64,000 bases of DNA from an uncultured Bacteroidia bacterium (GTDB lineage: Bacteria; Bacteroidota; Bacteroidia; NS11-12g; UBA955), in contig CALSPH010000001.1 of the NCBI GenBank assembly GCA_943788195.1, positions 743,673 to 807,672 on the forward strand, given 5' to 3'. Each line of letters starts with the position of its first letter. Position 1 is the stretch's first letter. Positions 25,065 through 33,905 of this stretch are shown here, piece after piece. The translations under genes and the position numbers were made by a program. The notes beneath the pieces are model-generated. The model did not search any database. It was given only the letters and a program-made list of their open reading frames with translations, and was not told where the DNA came from.

Positions 25065-25885
25065 AGAAGTAATATTTTAATGATGTTAATAATAATAATG
25101 GCTGCAAAAATACTCTTCGTAAGCCAAAGTGGAAACTTATGATTCATTTTTACACCCATTTGTGAAAAAATGATAATAAACGGAACCATAGGTAGGATTA
25201 AATTCCAGCAAATATATCCGCTTTGTGCTGAAGCATCGATCATCAGTTTCGGATTTAGTATTCCATAATAAATCAAAGAGGGAAAAATAAACAATGTAAT
25301 AACGGTCGATGATAGAGAAGTAGCAGCGCTGTATTTAAGCTGGAAAATATTATGAAATAGGGGCAACATGATAGTTCCTCCACCCAGTCCTGTAATGCCA
25401 CTAAAGAACCCTACAATTAGACCTGCCATTGATTTTTTCTGTGAACTAATTTCGCTAGGCTTTTTATTAAAAGCATTGCTTTTTTTATTGATGAAACTTT
25501 GAATAACTATAAAGATAAGAATACATAAAAACATTCCTTTAAAAATGGATGTCAAGTGATTCCCTTCGGTGTTCAGTAATTTACTGATAATGTAAATGAT
25601 TAGTAAAGAAATTACTGTTGCGGGGATTGCCGTAATAAGTGCATCTTTAAAGAAAAGATTTTTTAGTTTGAAGTGCCGATACGATGCGGCAAAACCAGCA
25701 ACAAAAACCACAACAAAAGAATTGGCCAGCAGGTATGGAACACTTTCCTCTCCAACATTGGCTAGGCCAATATGGTGTGATAATATCGGAATAAAAATCA
25801 AGGCCCCACCAATTCCTAGAAGGCCGCTTAAAAAGCCACCAATTGCTCCGGTAAAAGCATATCCGATATAGTCTGAAGTTGAAAT
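25061..25885 (-). CDS. TauE/SafE-family anion exporter, probable ATT start
   Basis: A polytopic membrane protein of about 275 residues. Both family glycine motifs are present: GGFLSGLLGIGGALIFIP in the first helix and GLIVG..SGITGLGGGTIMLP in the second repeat. The family exports sulfite, sulfoacetate or similar anions. An in-frame TTG at 25801 would cut off the whole first glycine-rich motif, which is clearly encoded upstream, so the real start lies before it. Between the frame's upstream stop (25916-25918) and 25801 there is no ATG, GTG or TTG. The ATT at 25883-25885, two bases after the ctpA TAG, gives the expected M-STSDYIGYAFTG opening. Confidence 0.85.
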   Translation of the reverse strand: MSTSDYIGYAFTGAIGGFLSGLLGIGGALIFIPILSHHIGLANVGEESVPYLLANSFVVVFVAGFAASYRHFKLKNLFFKDALITAIPATVISLLIIYIISKLLNTEGNHLTSIFKGMFLCILIFIVIQSFINKKSNAFNKKPSEISSQKKSMAGLIVGFFSGITGLGGGTIMLPLFHNIFQLKYSAATSLSSTVITLFIFPSLIYYGILNPKLMIDASAQSGYICWNLILPMVPFIIIFSQMGVKMNHKFPLWLTKSIFAAIIIINIIKILLL

Positions 25886-25887
25886 AA

Positions 25888-27519
25888 CTAGTTCAAGTAA
25901 TTTTGATAACTTGCCTTATTCTGAAGTATTTCTACTGCCTTTTGGGTCGTTTTGTCTTTGTTAAATTGCCCTTTGTAATACAAGCTTTGCAGTCCATAGA
26001 CACGGATGATTTCTAAACTGAGCAAATCTAAAATTTCAGATTTGTTCGCTTTAATTTGATTGGTTTTATGTTTTATCGAGGCGTTGGTTAATGCCTTAAT
26101 TCCTTCAGCTGTATTGTTAATATGGTCATCTTTGATTGATTGGTTAAGATGTTCAATATGGATATCAGTTTTTGTTTTAATCCGATGAAAAAGACTTTGT
26201 GCAAACAAGGTAAATTCATCAAATTGTGCAGCTGGTAGTGTAAAATCCGATCCGATTTCGATGGATTTATTACTCAAGTATTTTACCGCATAGTCAAAAA
26301 TGATTTGTTTGTTCCTAAGTTCTTTAATGATCTGTTGATTTTCATTAAAATCGACAATCTCATCGGGGAGTATTCCTCCTCCATCAAATACAGTTCTGCC
26401 GCCTTTGGTTTTAAATGCTTGACGCAAAGAATCGGCAACCTTGCCCACACTGCCATCGCTGTTTCGATTGCCATAGTCTAAAGCCTGAATACACCTTCCT
26501 GAAGGGGTGTAGTATTTTGCCGTTGTAAGTTTCATTTGACTCCGATATGGAAGGGAGCGTGTGGATTGAACCAAACCCTTGCCAAATGAATTAACGCCTA
26601 CAACCACCGCTCTATCCAAGTCTTGCAATGTCCCGGAAACTATTTCTGATGCGGAAGCGGAACGTTCATTAACCAACACAACCAAAGGAATGGTAAGGTC
26701 TAAAGGTTTATTAACGGTTTTATATTCAAAATAGTCCTTTTCAGTTCTACCCTTGGTAAACACCACCAGTTCGTTCTTTGGAATGAAGAGATTAACAATG
26801 TCACGTGCCTCTAATAGCAAACCTCCTGGGTTGTTTCTCAAATCTAACACCAATGATTTTGCGCCTTTTTTCTTAAGATCAATGATGGCCGTACTGACTT
26901 CTTTTGCAGCCGATTGCATAAAGTTAGTTAAGTGAATATATCCTGTTTCATTATTTACCATACCGAAAAATGGCACATTTTTAAGCTTTACTTCAACCCG
27001 TTCTATTTCCTTTTTTATAATACCAACACCAGGTCGATCTAGCTCAATCGAGAGAATACTACCCTTTGCTCCTTTCATAACAGGGCTTAAGTCCGCATTG
27101 GATTTTCCGATGAAAGATTTGCCACTCACCCGAACAATAATATCACCAATTTTAACACCTGCTTTTTCCGCAGAGTATCCTTCAAAGACATCTGTTATTA
27201 CCAAATGTTCTTCTATTTTGGTCACAAAAATTCCAAGACCACCATACTCCCCTGTTCGCTGGGTAAGCGCCTCCTCAGCCTGCGCCTCAGAATAAAATAC
27301 CGTATAAGGGTCCAATGAATTAAGCATCGCATCAATGCTCTTACGCATTAATTCACCCGGCTTTGTTTCGTCAACATAAGACAAGTCGACCTCTTTATAT
27401 ACTGCAGCGAATATTTCTAGATTTTTACTTACTTCAAAACGGTTGTCAAGAATTTTGAATCCTGAAAAAACAAGGATAGATAGGCAAGCTGCCCAGATTA
27501 GTTTACGTGGATTAGTCAT
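25888..27519 (-). CDS. ctpA: C-terminal processing protease, S41 family
   Basis: A 543-residue membrane-anchored or exported serine protease. N-terminal hydrophobic segment at about 8-24, then the S41 N-terminal helical region (YVDETKPGELMRKSIDAML), a PDZ domain at about 95-180 (GVKIGDIIVRVSG), and the catalytic S41 domain. The nucleophile Ser is in ERSASASEIVSG and the general-base Lys in NSFGKGLVQS, followed by LTTAKYYTPSGRCIQ. Such proteases clip C-terminal tails of periplasmic proteins. It starts 4 nt after the papain-like peptidase stop, and its TAG stop is next to the TauE gene. Confidence 0.95.
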   Translation of the reverse strand: MTNPRKLIWAACLSILVFSGFKILDNRFEVSKNLEIFAAVYKEVDLSYVDETKPGELMRKSIDAMLNSLDPYTVFYSEAQAEEALTQRTGEYGGLGIFVTKIEEHLVITDVFEGYSAEKAGVKIGDIIVRVSGKSFIGKSNADLSPVMKGAKGSILSIELDRPGVGIIKKEIERVEVKLKNVPFFGMVNNETGYIHLTNFMQSAAKEVSTAIIDLKKKGAKSLVLDLRNNPGGLLLEARDIVNLFIPKNELVVFTKGRTEKDYFEYKTVNKPLDLTIPLVVLVNERSASASEIVSGTLQDLDRAVVVGVNSFGKGLVQSTRSLPYRSQMKLTTAKYYTPSGRCIQALDYGNRNSDGSVGKVADSLRQAFKTKGGRTVFDGGGILPDEIVDFNENQQIIKELRNKQIIFDYAVKYLSNKSIEIGSDFTLPAAQFDEFTLFAQSLFHRIKTKTDIHIEHLNQSIKDDHINNTAEGIKALTNASIKHKTNQIKANKSEILDLLSLEIIRVYGLQSLYYKGQFNKDKTTQKAVEILQNKASYQNYLN

Positions 27520-27523
27520 CCTG

Positions 27524-29086
27524 TTAATTCTTATTTATTGCTATAACGCAAAAAGCGGCATCTGCATTGCTTGTGTTATAATTAAACATAATTTTTCCGC
27601 CAACTAATTTAGCATTGCTATTAAATCTACTAGAAAGACCTGTCTTTATTTTTTGATAGAATGAGCCACTTTGTCTATCCATTTTACTTGTTAACGCATT
27701 TATATCTAATGGGTTTTTGGTAACAATAACTGCCATGTAGTCTTTGCTGCCTACCTTATCAGGATACATGCTAAAATCTTGCGGGAAAATCCGTGATCCA
27801 GTAATTCCACAATATGCGCTGTGCTTATCTGTATATGGAAATAAGCGATATGTGGTTTTATCGGTTTCTTCTCCAATAACATAAGTATAGCAAGGGTTAC
27901 TGTTTTTCACCTCAATTTTAAATTCATTATTGATATTCACGGTACTTGATTCAAAAATGGATCCTGCTCCAGATAAGGAAATGGATGAGCCATATCGTGC
28001 GGTCCCTTTTACATTGGGTTTTATATTAATCAATGAAACTTGAGCTTGAAGTATATTTTGTTGTGCTGAACTTTGTTTAGAAGCCAAGGGGTCAATTCCA
28101 TAAGCTTCCACGCAAAAGTGGTTGAAGTCATCATAACGTACCCATGCAATGCCATTCTGGCCCCATTCTGGGCCCCAGCTATTATAGATTTGAAAAGATC
28201 CACCATACTTGTTGTCATCATATCCTACTAAACACATGCAATGGCCTCCAAAACCTTGTTTTTTATAATCATAGTCACTAGGGGTCCAAAGGGCTGCCCC
28301 CATCATTTCTTGCATAAAACTACCGCCAACTAACATCCCTATCACTACAGGGCCTCCTTTGGCTATATTTTGTTTTATAGCCAGCATGTCCACACCATCA
28401 GGTCGTTCAGAACTTGTTAAACGATTGTATCCATGAATGTTAAAGTTTCTTGCAGCTTCCACCATTTGATTATTTGGCCTCGTATTACAATTGTTTTCGT
28501 CATACTGGAAATATTTAAAGGGGAGTGCTCCATTTTTTTGCTGAACGTCCATCGCCTTGTTTATATAGGCACCTTGACAATCAGGAAGATGGATTTGGTT
28601 ATACAAATAGGATGGACTGAAAGCAACCGCATCAGGATTTTTACCTGTTGCAAGAGATTCCATTATGGTTCTTGCGGCATATGCACTGCCCCAACCAACA
28701 CAACTGCCCTGTTGACCTTGATTCCTAGGTGTGGGGCAATATTTCGCCAACGATGCTTGTGCGGGAAGTTTTTCGCGATCAGATAATGCAGCAAAAACAT
28801 ATGCTTTACCATATTCTTCTGGTTTCATTTCACAGCCTTTATATAAGGAGCTTTCAGAAGAGGTATCAGTTGTGCTGGGTATAGAAGTATTACACCCTTT
28901 GCTAAAGAAGTACCAGCCACCAAAGATAAGGATGGCTAAAATGAGCAGTTTGGGTTTTTTGAAGAGCAAAGGCAAAAGGAAAGTAAGTAAACCTCCACCA
29001 GGTATTTTACCGCCACCTCCGCCACCGCGATTTCTTTCAGGAGCATCCTCACTTTGATGCTCATCTGGTCTCATTCTTATTGGCAT
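27524..29086 (-). CDS. C1 (papain-like) cysteine peptidase, membrane-anchored
   Basis: A 520-residue protein. The first 35 residues are charged and glycine-rich (a run of six Gly near 22-27), then a single hydrophobic helix at about 45-62, so the peptidase domain faces the periplasm. The catalytic domain covers about 105-335: oxyanion Gln and nucleophile Cys in RNQGQQGSCVGWGS, catalytic His in GFGGHCMCLVGYDD, and Asn in YNSWGPEWGQNG. A C-terminal beta-rich domain (about 350-520) resembles the DUF4384-like region seen in some Bacteroidota C1 peptidases. First gene of the seven-gene cluster. Confidence 0.9.
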   Translation of the reverse strand: MPIRMRPDEHQSEDAPERNRGGGGGGKIPGGGLLTFLLPLLFKKPKLLILAILIFGGWYFFSKGCNTSIPSTTDTSSESSLYKGCEMKPEEYGKAYVFAALSDREKLPAQASLAKYCPTPRNQGQQGSCVGWGSAYAARTIMESLATGKNPDAVAFSPSYLYNQIHLPDCQGAYINKAMDVQQKNGALPFKYFQYDENNCNTRPNNQMVEAARNFNIHGYNRLTSSERPDGVDMLAIKQNIAKGGPVVIGMLVGGSFMQEMMGAALWTPSDYDYKKQGFGGHCMCLVGYDDNKYGGSFQIYNSWGPEWGQNGIAWVRYDDFNHFCVEAYGIDPLASKQSSAQQNILQAQVSLINIKPNVKGTARYGSSISLSGAGSIFESSTVNINNEFKIEVKNSNPCYTYVIGEETDKTTYRLFPYTDKHSAYCGITGSRIFPQDFSMYPDKVGSKDYMAVIVTKNPLDINALTSKMDRQSGSFYQKIKTGLSSRFNSNAKLVGGKIMFNYNTSNADAAFCVIAINKN

Positions 29087-29099
29087 ATTCTTTTTTAGA

Positions 29100-29107
29100 C
29101 AAATATA
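29100..29107 (-). promoter_or_regulatory. candidate -7 element of the seven-gene cluster
   Basis: On the minus strand this reads TATATTTG, an exact TAnnTTTG match 13 nt before the ATG of the C1 peptidase, in the only sizeable gap (41 bp) between it and the upstream gene. No TTG at -33 spacing. Confidence 0.45.
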
Positions 29108-29127
29108 AGAATAGAACTTTGGATTGA

Positions 29128-30093
29128 CTAGAAGGAAAGAAGTTCTTTATAGTGGCTAACTACTTGAACCGCAATTAGAATAAACAACAGGGTGTTTCTA
29201 AGTCGCATTTTTTGACTTGAACAGAAAAAATATGCGAGTGTTAAACTGCCAGGTAGGCACACTAATTCAATGCTATGAAGAGTTCCAGTTAACAAGTATA
29301 TGGCGAGGGCACTCAATATAAAAAGGAGCATGGCCACAATTTGAATCAAGCGTCTGCTTTTTACTGTATTTCTGCCTGAGTTGTCCACCCAAATAAATGC
29401 GGCAGCCACAATAATCACAAAGTAAACGGAGATGATGATCATAGACGTAATATCTAACGCTATGCGCGAAATTGGAAAGGGTTGAATATGAACTATATCA
29501 ATTAAATCTGGATTGGTATATCCAGAAACCCATAAAATAACCCATGGAAATAATGCGCCAAGAATTAAAAGTGTTATTGGTCTAAATTTTAATGGCAAGA
29601 AACGGGTATAAGAAAAAATAACCACAAGAATCAGTGGTGCAAAGCTCAGGTGAATCATGCTTCCAATACCTACCAAGATACTTGCTTTAAAAACCAAATA
29701 ACTCGGGGCGTCCGAATCATGAAAATGAACAATTTGATTAAAAATAAGAACAGTTATTAAACTGAGCAGGGAAAAACTAGATAGATATGCGTTGGAAGGT
29801 ATTAGAGTTGAAATGAGAAGAAAGAAAAAATATGGCAATGCGGTATGTTTGTAAATAACGTCATTACGTATTACCGTATTAGCAAGCAATAGTGCACTTA
29901 CTATAACGATACAGTTCTTAACAAGGAAAGCAACAAATGGTAATGTATTGAGTGCATTGATGGGTTTAGCCAAAATGCCAAAATCTAATGAGGCCTCTGG
30001 AATATGCAACCAAATGGCCAATTGCAAAGCAATATAAATTGCTGTTGCAAGTACAAATGACTTTAATTGTATGGTTTGAAGAGCCCTGAGCAC
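29128..30093 (-). CDS. polytopic membrane protein, DUF6427-like
   Basis: A 321-residue membrane protein with about nine or ten hydrophobic helices and short loops. Features are an early FGILAKPINALNTLPF loop, HFHDSDAPSYLVFKASILVGIGSMIHL in the middle, FSYTRFLPLKFRPITLLILG (a positively charged loop before a helix pair), and VDNSGRNTVKSRR before the final helices. This is the general layout of the DUF6427 family of Bacteroidota. No catalytic site is evident and function is unknown. Its first base is shared with the last base of the upstream gene's stop, so the two are likely co-expressed. Confidence 0.65.
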   Translation of the reverse strand: MLRALQTIQLKSFVLATAIYIALQLAIWLHIPEASLDFGILAKPINALNTLPFVAFLVKNCIVIVSALLLANTVIRNDVIYKHTALPYFFFLLISTLIPSNAYLSSFSLLSLITVLIFNQIVHFHDSDAPSYLVFKASILVGIGSMIHLSFAPLILVVIFSYTRFLPLKFRPITLLILGALFPWVILWVSGYTNPDLIDIVHIQPFPISRIALDITSMIIISVYFVIIVAAAFIWVDNSGRNTVKSRRLIQIVAMLLFILSALAIYLLTGTLHSIELVCLPGSLTLAYFFCSSQKMRLRNTLLFILIAVQVVSHYKELLSF

Positions 30094-31544
30094 TAATAAA
30101 TTATTTTTAAAAGGCCTCTTTCGCCATTGGATAAGAACATGGGTATTGCAGCTCTGTTGTATCCAATGATTCTGCTTTCTGAAGGGATGACCATATAAGA
30201 AGCCATGTCTGTTCTAAAAAGATTTTTTTGAGAAGTCTGGCCATCTTGGTTGATACTATACTGAATTACATCACCATTGTAGACCAGTTTCTCATTATAT
30301 ATAAAGTGGACCCTGTCTGGTGCAGGGACTACAATGATTGAACTAAAGTACCCACCATCATTTATACTACTTTGTCTTTTTAGAAGCACCTTATTCCATT
30401 GAATTCGCCCGTATTTGTTGTTTGAGAAAACCAGCACTTCTTCAAAATTATATACATTTCTACTCTGTGTTACAGGTATACCGTTTTGATAAAAAGTTTC
30501 ATTTTGATCGGTTAGAAAAAAGCGTTCGGCAATGATCATAGATCCGCTATCGGAAGTTGGAACAATATCTTTGATATAAAATGAATTGAGTTCCTTCTCT
30601 TTTCCCAGCTTACCCCCTGCTATTTGGCGCGAAAATTCAGAATTAATTTTTTGCCTGCCTTCATATATTCTCTTTTGATCATTTGAATTATATGCCGAAT
30701 TGGTTAAGCCATAATTGCCGTTTTTGTAATTTGGACTATAGAAGTATGAAAGCAGGACTCGTTTATTTTGGATGTCTTCCTTCAAATAAACAGAACTGAT
30801 AAAAAGTTCCTGACTATTCAGTTCTGTATTCGTCCATTCGTTATTTTTTTTGTTGTACATCAACAGATAATAAATGGAATTGTCTTTGGCGAAAAAGCCA
30901 CCCTTTTGGGCAGCATAAATGCAATAATAATTCCCGTTTTTATCCATAATTCTACTCATTACCTTTGTGTTTTTTGCACTGAAGTTAAGGGTATACTGAA
31001 CCGGTTTCTCTAACTTAAGTGCATCATCAAAATATTGAATGAATAGGGTACTGTTTTCATCTTCTGCCTGAATATAGTTAATAAGGCCTGCGTTGCGGGT
31101 ATGATTATATATGATATCGTAACCATACAAACGATTATTTTCAATGGGGATATTGACCCATTCTTTTAATTCCTCCTTGTTTTCTTTGGTTTCATAATCA
31201 AGGGCCTTGTAGAACAGTTTCCTGTTCGCGTAATTCGGGTAATGATAAATAACATAAAGCTGGTTCTTCAATAAAAGGACTTTGTCCACCTGTTTTTTGC
31301 GCTCACTAATTGCGAAGGTGTTTTTCAACCGCAGTCCGTGATCATAAAAGTCGATATAGACATTTCGTTTTAAACTCTTGTCTTTATAACGCAGAATTAG
31401 GACTCCTTTATCATTCTCACCAATCACATTGCAATGCGTATTGGATCCAGAAAATTTATCAAAGGAAGCCCAAACCATTTGTTGAGAATAGGATATGACT
31501 GCAAAAAATGACAGCGTTAAAGAAAGGATAAGCTTAAAAATCAC
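30093..31544 (-). CDS. hypothetical exported protein, beta-propeller-like
   Basis: A 483-residue protein with an N-terminal signal peptide (ends near VISYSQQ). The mature chain is built of short beta strands with Asn/Gly/Tyr-rich turns (DKNGNYYCIYAA, NDGGYFSSIIVV), which suggests a propeller-like fold. No family motif is recognised. The opening (WASFDKFSGSN) and the final strand resemble those of the partial gene at 1-1004, which could make them distant paralogues. Divergent from hflX. Role unknown; an envelope location is inferred from the signal peptide. Confidence 0.75.
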   Translation of the reverse strand: MIFKLILSLTLSFFAVISYSQQMVWASFDKFSGSNTHCNVIGENDKGVLILRYKDKSLKRNVYIDFYDHGLRLKNTFAISERKKQVDKVLLLKNQLYVIYHYPNYANRKLFYKALDYETKENKEELKEWVNIPIENNRLYGYDIIYNHTRNAGLINYIQAEDENSTLFIQYFDDALKLEKPVQYTLNFSAKNTKVMSRIMDKNGNYYCIYAAQKGGFFAKDNSIYYLLMYNKKNNEWTNTELNSQELFISSVYLKEDIQNKRVLLSYFYSPNYKNGNYGLTNSAYNSNDQKRIYEGRQKINSEFSRQIAGGKLGKEKELNSFYIKDIVPTSDSGSMIIAERFFLTDQNETFYQNGIPVTQSRNVYNFEEVLVFSNNKYGRIQWNKVLLKRQSSINDGGYFSSIIVVPAPDRVHFIYNEKLVYNGDVIQYSINQDGQTSQKNLFRTDMASYMVIPSESRIIGYNRAAIPMFLSNGERGLLKIIY

Positions 31545-31605
31545 TTAGGCGCAATTTACAAAAGAAAAAATGTTCGGCACAGCCTTATTCCTTATTAATT
31601 AATTT

Positions 31606-31613
31606 TACTTTTG
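31606..31613 (+). promoter_or_regulatory. candidate -7 element of hflX
   Basis: TACTTTTG, an exact TAnnTTTG match 7 nt before the TTG start codon of hflX, in the divergent intergenic region. No good -33 TTG. It implies a leaderless transcript if functional. Confidence 0.45.
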
Positions 31614-31620
31614 AAATGAT

Positions 31621-32802
31621 TTGAGAGAGAAGATTGCATTTGGTAAGAAAAGAGAAATAGAGCGATGCATTCTTGTATGTGTGGGAAATAAAAATTCAGC
31701 TTTAGATAAGAGTTCGGAGTATTTAGATGAATTGGAATTGCTTGCAGAAACTGCTGGTGCTGTTGCAGTTGCTCGAATTGTTCAAAAATTAATCCATCCG
31801 GATCCGAAGACCTATTTAGGAAAAGGAAAGATGGATGAGTTGTCTTTAATGACAAAACAGGAAAAAGTCAAGTTGGTAATTTTTGATGATGAACTTACCC
31901 CATCTCAAGTTAGAAATATAGAAGGCAGGCTGAAAGAGGTTAAAGTATTGGACCGAAGTGGTTTGATTTTGGACATTTTTGCAGCCAATGCACAAACCGC
32001 ACAAGCGAAATTACAAGTAGAGTTAGCACAAATGCGCTATTTGATGCCGCGTTTAACAAGAATGTGGACCCACCTTTCGAAGCAGACAGGTGGTATTGGA
32101 ACGAGAGGTCCAGGTGAGAAAGAGATTGAAACGGATCGTAGGATTGTACGAAATACCATAGATGACTTGCAAAAGAAGTTGGACCGGATAGAGAGGCAGG
32201 GTAATATACAGCGAAAACGAAGACACGAAAAAATCAATATATCCCTGGTTGGGTATACCAATGCCGGAAAATCTTCTTTGCTGAATGCATTAACGAAAGC
32301 GAATGTTTTAGCAGAGAACAAGCTTTTTGCCACCCTAGACGCTACGGTGAGACAATGGCAAATCGTGGATGAAGAAGGGAAGTATTATCATTTCTTGCTT
32401 TCGGATACGGTAGGCTTTATCCGCAAATTACCACATACCCTGATTGAATGTTTTAAAAGCACGTTAGCGGTGGCTGATGAGGCCAATATTTTGTTGCATG
32501 TGGTGGATGTGTCCAATCCTTATTTCGAGGATCATATTGCAGTCGTCAAAGACACCTTGGCGGAGATTGGAGTGGTCGATAAACCCACCATCTTAGTGTT
32601 GAATAAGATTGATGTACTAGAAGAGCAAGAACGAGAAGAAGGGGAGGAGCTAATTGACTTTAAGAACAACTGGATTGCGAATCAAGAATGGCCGGTAGTA
32701 TTTGTTTCTGCCTATAAAAAAACGAATTTAGAGACATTACGCGATTTGATATTGCAAGAATCTTTGAAAATCGTAAAAAGGGGCATTAAAAAAGTCCAGT
32801 GA
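31621..32802 (+). CDS. hflX: GTPase HflX
   Basis: A 393-residue ribosome-associated GTPase that splits stalled ribosomes. It starts at TTG; a stop is in frame 9 nt upstream and no ATG is near. N-terminal HflX domain: PKTYLGKGKMDEL, FDDELTPSQVRN, LDRSGLILDIFA, AQMRYLMPRLTRMW and TGGIGTRGPGEKEIETDRR. G domain: G1 GYTNAGKSS, G3 DTVGFIRKLPH, G4 NKID, G5 VSAYKK. The whole family layout is present. The stop codon is embedded in the stem of a terminator. Confidence 0.97.
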   Translation: MREKIAFGKKREIERCILVCVGNKNSALDKSSEYLDELELLAETAGAVAVARIVQKLIHPDPKTYLGKGKMDELSLMTKQEKVKLVIFDDELTPSQVRNIEGRLKEVKVLDRSGLILDIFAANAQTAQAKLQVELAQMRYLMPRLTRMWTHLSKQTGGIGTRGPGEKEIETDRRIVRNTIDDLQKKLDRIERQGNIQRKRRHEKINISLVGYTNAGKSSLLNALTKANVLAENKLFATLDATVRQWQIVDEEGKYYHFLLSDTVGFIRKLPHTLIECFKSTLAVADEANILLHVVDVSNPYFEDHIAVVKDTLAEIGVVDKPTILVLNKIDVLEEQEREEGEELIDFKNNWIANQEWPVVFVSAYKKTNLETLRDLILQESLKIVKRGIKKVQ

Positions 32803-32820
32803 TTTAAAACTGGACTTTTT
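32787..32820 (+). terminator. intrinsic terminator overlapping the hflX stop codon, likely bidirectional
   Basis: Stem AGTCCAGT (32793-32800) pairs with ACTGGACT (32809-32816) across an 8-nt loop; an A run before and a T run after make it usable in both directions, for hflX and for the convergent DUF2795 gene. Confidence 0.85.
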
Positions 32821-32847
32821 CTATTTGTATTTAATGAATTTTTCGTG

Positions 32848-33069
32848 TTAAAGCTCGTCTTCGTTGTAAAAATAGTCGTCTGCTGTTGGATAATCCGTCC
32901 AAATTTCCTCAATACTTTCAAAAGGATCACCGTCATCTTCCAATTCCTGCAAGTTCTCAATCACCTCTAAAGGAGCTCCAGAACGAATGGCATAGTCAAT
33001 CAACTCATCTTTGGTTGCTGGCCATGGTGCATCATCTAAATAGTTTACTAGTTCAAGTGTCCAATACAT
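32848..33069 (-). CDS. DUF2795-family small acidic protein
   Basis: A 73-residue acidic cytoplasmic protein. It opens with MYWTLELVNYLDDAPWPATK, then ELIDYAIRSGAPLEVIENL and an acidic C-terminal half ending in TADDYFYNEDEL. This is the highly conserved short form of DUF2795 in Bacteroidota, where a helical fold carries the WPATK/YAxRSGAP motif. Function unknown. A near-consensus -7 box (TATTTTCG on the minus strand, plus 33092-33099) lies 22 nt upstream. Confidence 0.92.
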   Translation of the reverse strand: MYWTLELVNYLDDAPWPATKDELIDYAIRSGAPLEVIENLQELEDDGDPFESIEEIWTDYPTADDYFYNEDEL

Positions 33070-33188
33070 AATTTCTCCCTACAATTCTGCGCGAAAATAT
33101 ATTTTATTTTGATATTTACAAATTTGTTTTTCACATTAGGCAAATCGTCAAATTTCGTGCCGAATTTAGGGTTGGAGTATTATAGGGA

Positions 33189-33881
33189 TTAAAAATAGAA
33201 CCAACTTGGCTCAGTAATAATAATATAGATAAGAAATCCGACCAAGTAGAGTCCCAAAGTAAACAAGATAATAATACTTGTTGCTAAACCTTTGCCTTTA
33301 AGTTTCTTATTTTCATTTTTCTTGGCTTCTTTAATTCGTTTTAAAGCGGTGATTGCCAAAATAAAACCGACTAACATTCCTACTAATGCTAATGGGCCCA
33401 GAATGGGAATAAAAAGAAGAGATCCATAGAAGACAAATCCTGCAGCTTTTGCATTTTTCTCATATTCAATTTTGGAATCTTCTTTGTGCTTGACAGCTGG
33501 CTTTGATGTGCCCAAAGGGTGTTTAAGATGATCTTCAGGGCAGTAATTAATTAGGGGTAAATTATTACTACCTAAATCTAACTGAATTGAATCATGGCTT
33601 AATGTTGGAGCGTTGTAAAGGCTTTCATTAGGTAATTTTTCTTGAGATACCTCAGACTTTGCAGTTGTTGGGGAAATTTTTTCTTTTAACTTCTGTTTGC
33701 GTAATGCTTTTCTGGCTGTTATTGATTTAAAATAGTTTGAGTCAATTTGCTTTGCCTTTTGGCCGAACTCTAGATTGAGTTTAAAGCCATTGCCATATCT
33801 CGTTTTTGAAATTACTCCGCAATGCGAAAAACCTATAATGATAAAAGCAATCATTACTAGCTTGAGAAAATAATGGTTCAT
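33189..33881 (-). CDS. DUF4190-like lipoprotein
   Basis: A 230-residue protein. The signal sequence has a lipobox-like IIGFSHC (Cys21). A middle disordered segment of about 100 residues follows, then two hydrophobic helices at about 148-175 and 198-224. The region GFILAITALKRIKEAKK, then KLKGKGLATSIIILFT, is typical of DUF4190-like small membrane modules. Lipoprotein anchoring together with two helices is odd but common in this phylum. Function unknown. A TACCTTCG box (minus strand, 33886-33893) sits only 4 nt from the ATG. Confidence 0.75.
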   Translation of the reverse strand: MNHYFLKLVMIAFIIIGFSHCGVISKTRYGNGFKLNLEFGQKAKQIDSNYFKSITARKALRKQKLKEKISPTTAKSEVSQEKLPNESLYNAPTLSHDSIQLDLGSNNLPLINYCPEDHLKHPLGTSKPAVKHKEDSKIEYEKNAKAAGFVFYGSLLFIPILGPLALVGMLVGFILAITALKRIKEAKKNENKKLKGKGLATSIIILFTLGLYLVGFLIYIIITEPSWFYF

Positions 33882-33905
33882 AATCCGAAGGTAGGATTTA
33901 ATTCC

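Noticed and set aside
28433..28786. A 117-codon plus-strand frame opposite the C1 peptidase
   Set aside because: Cys/His-rich by-product of the reverse strand; the peptidase frame has all catalytic residues.
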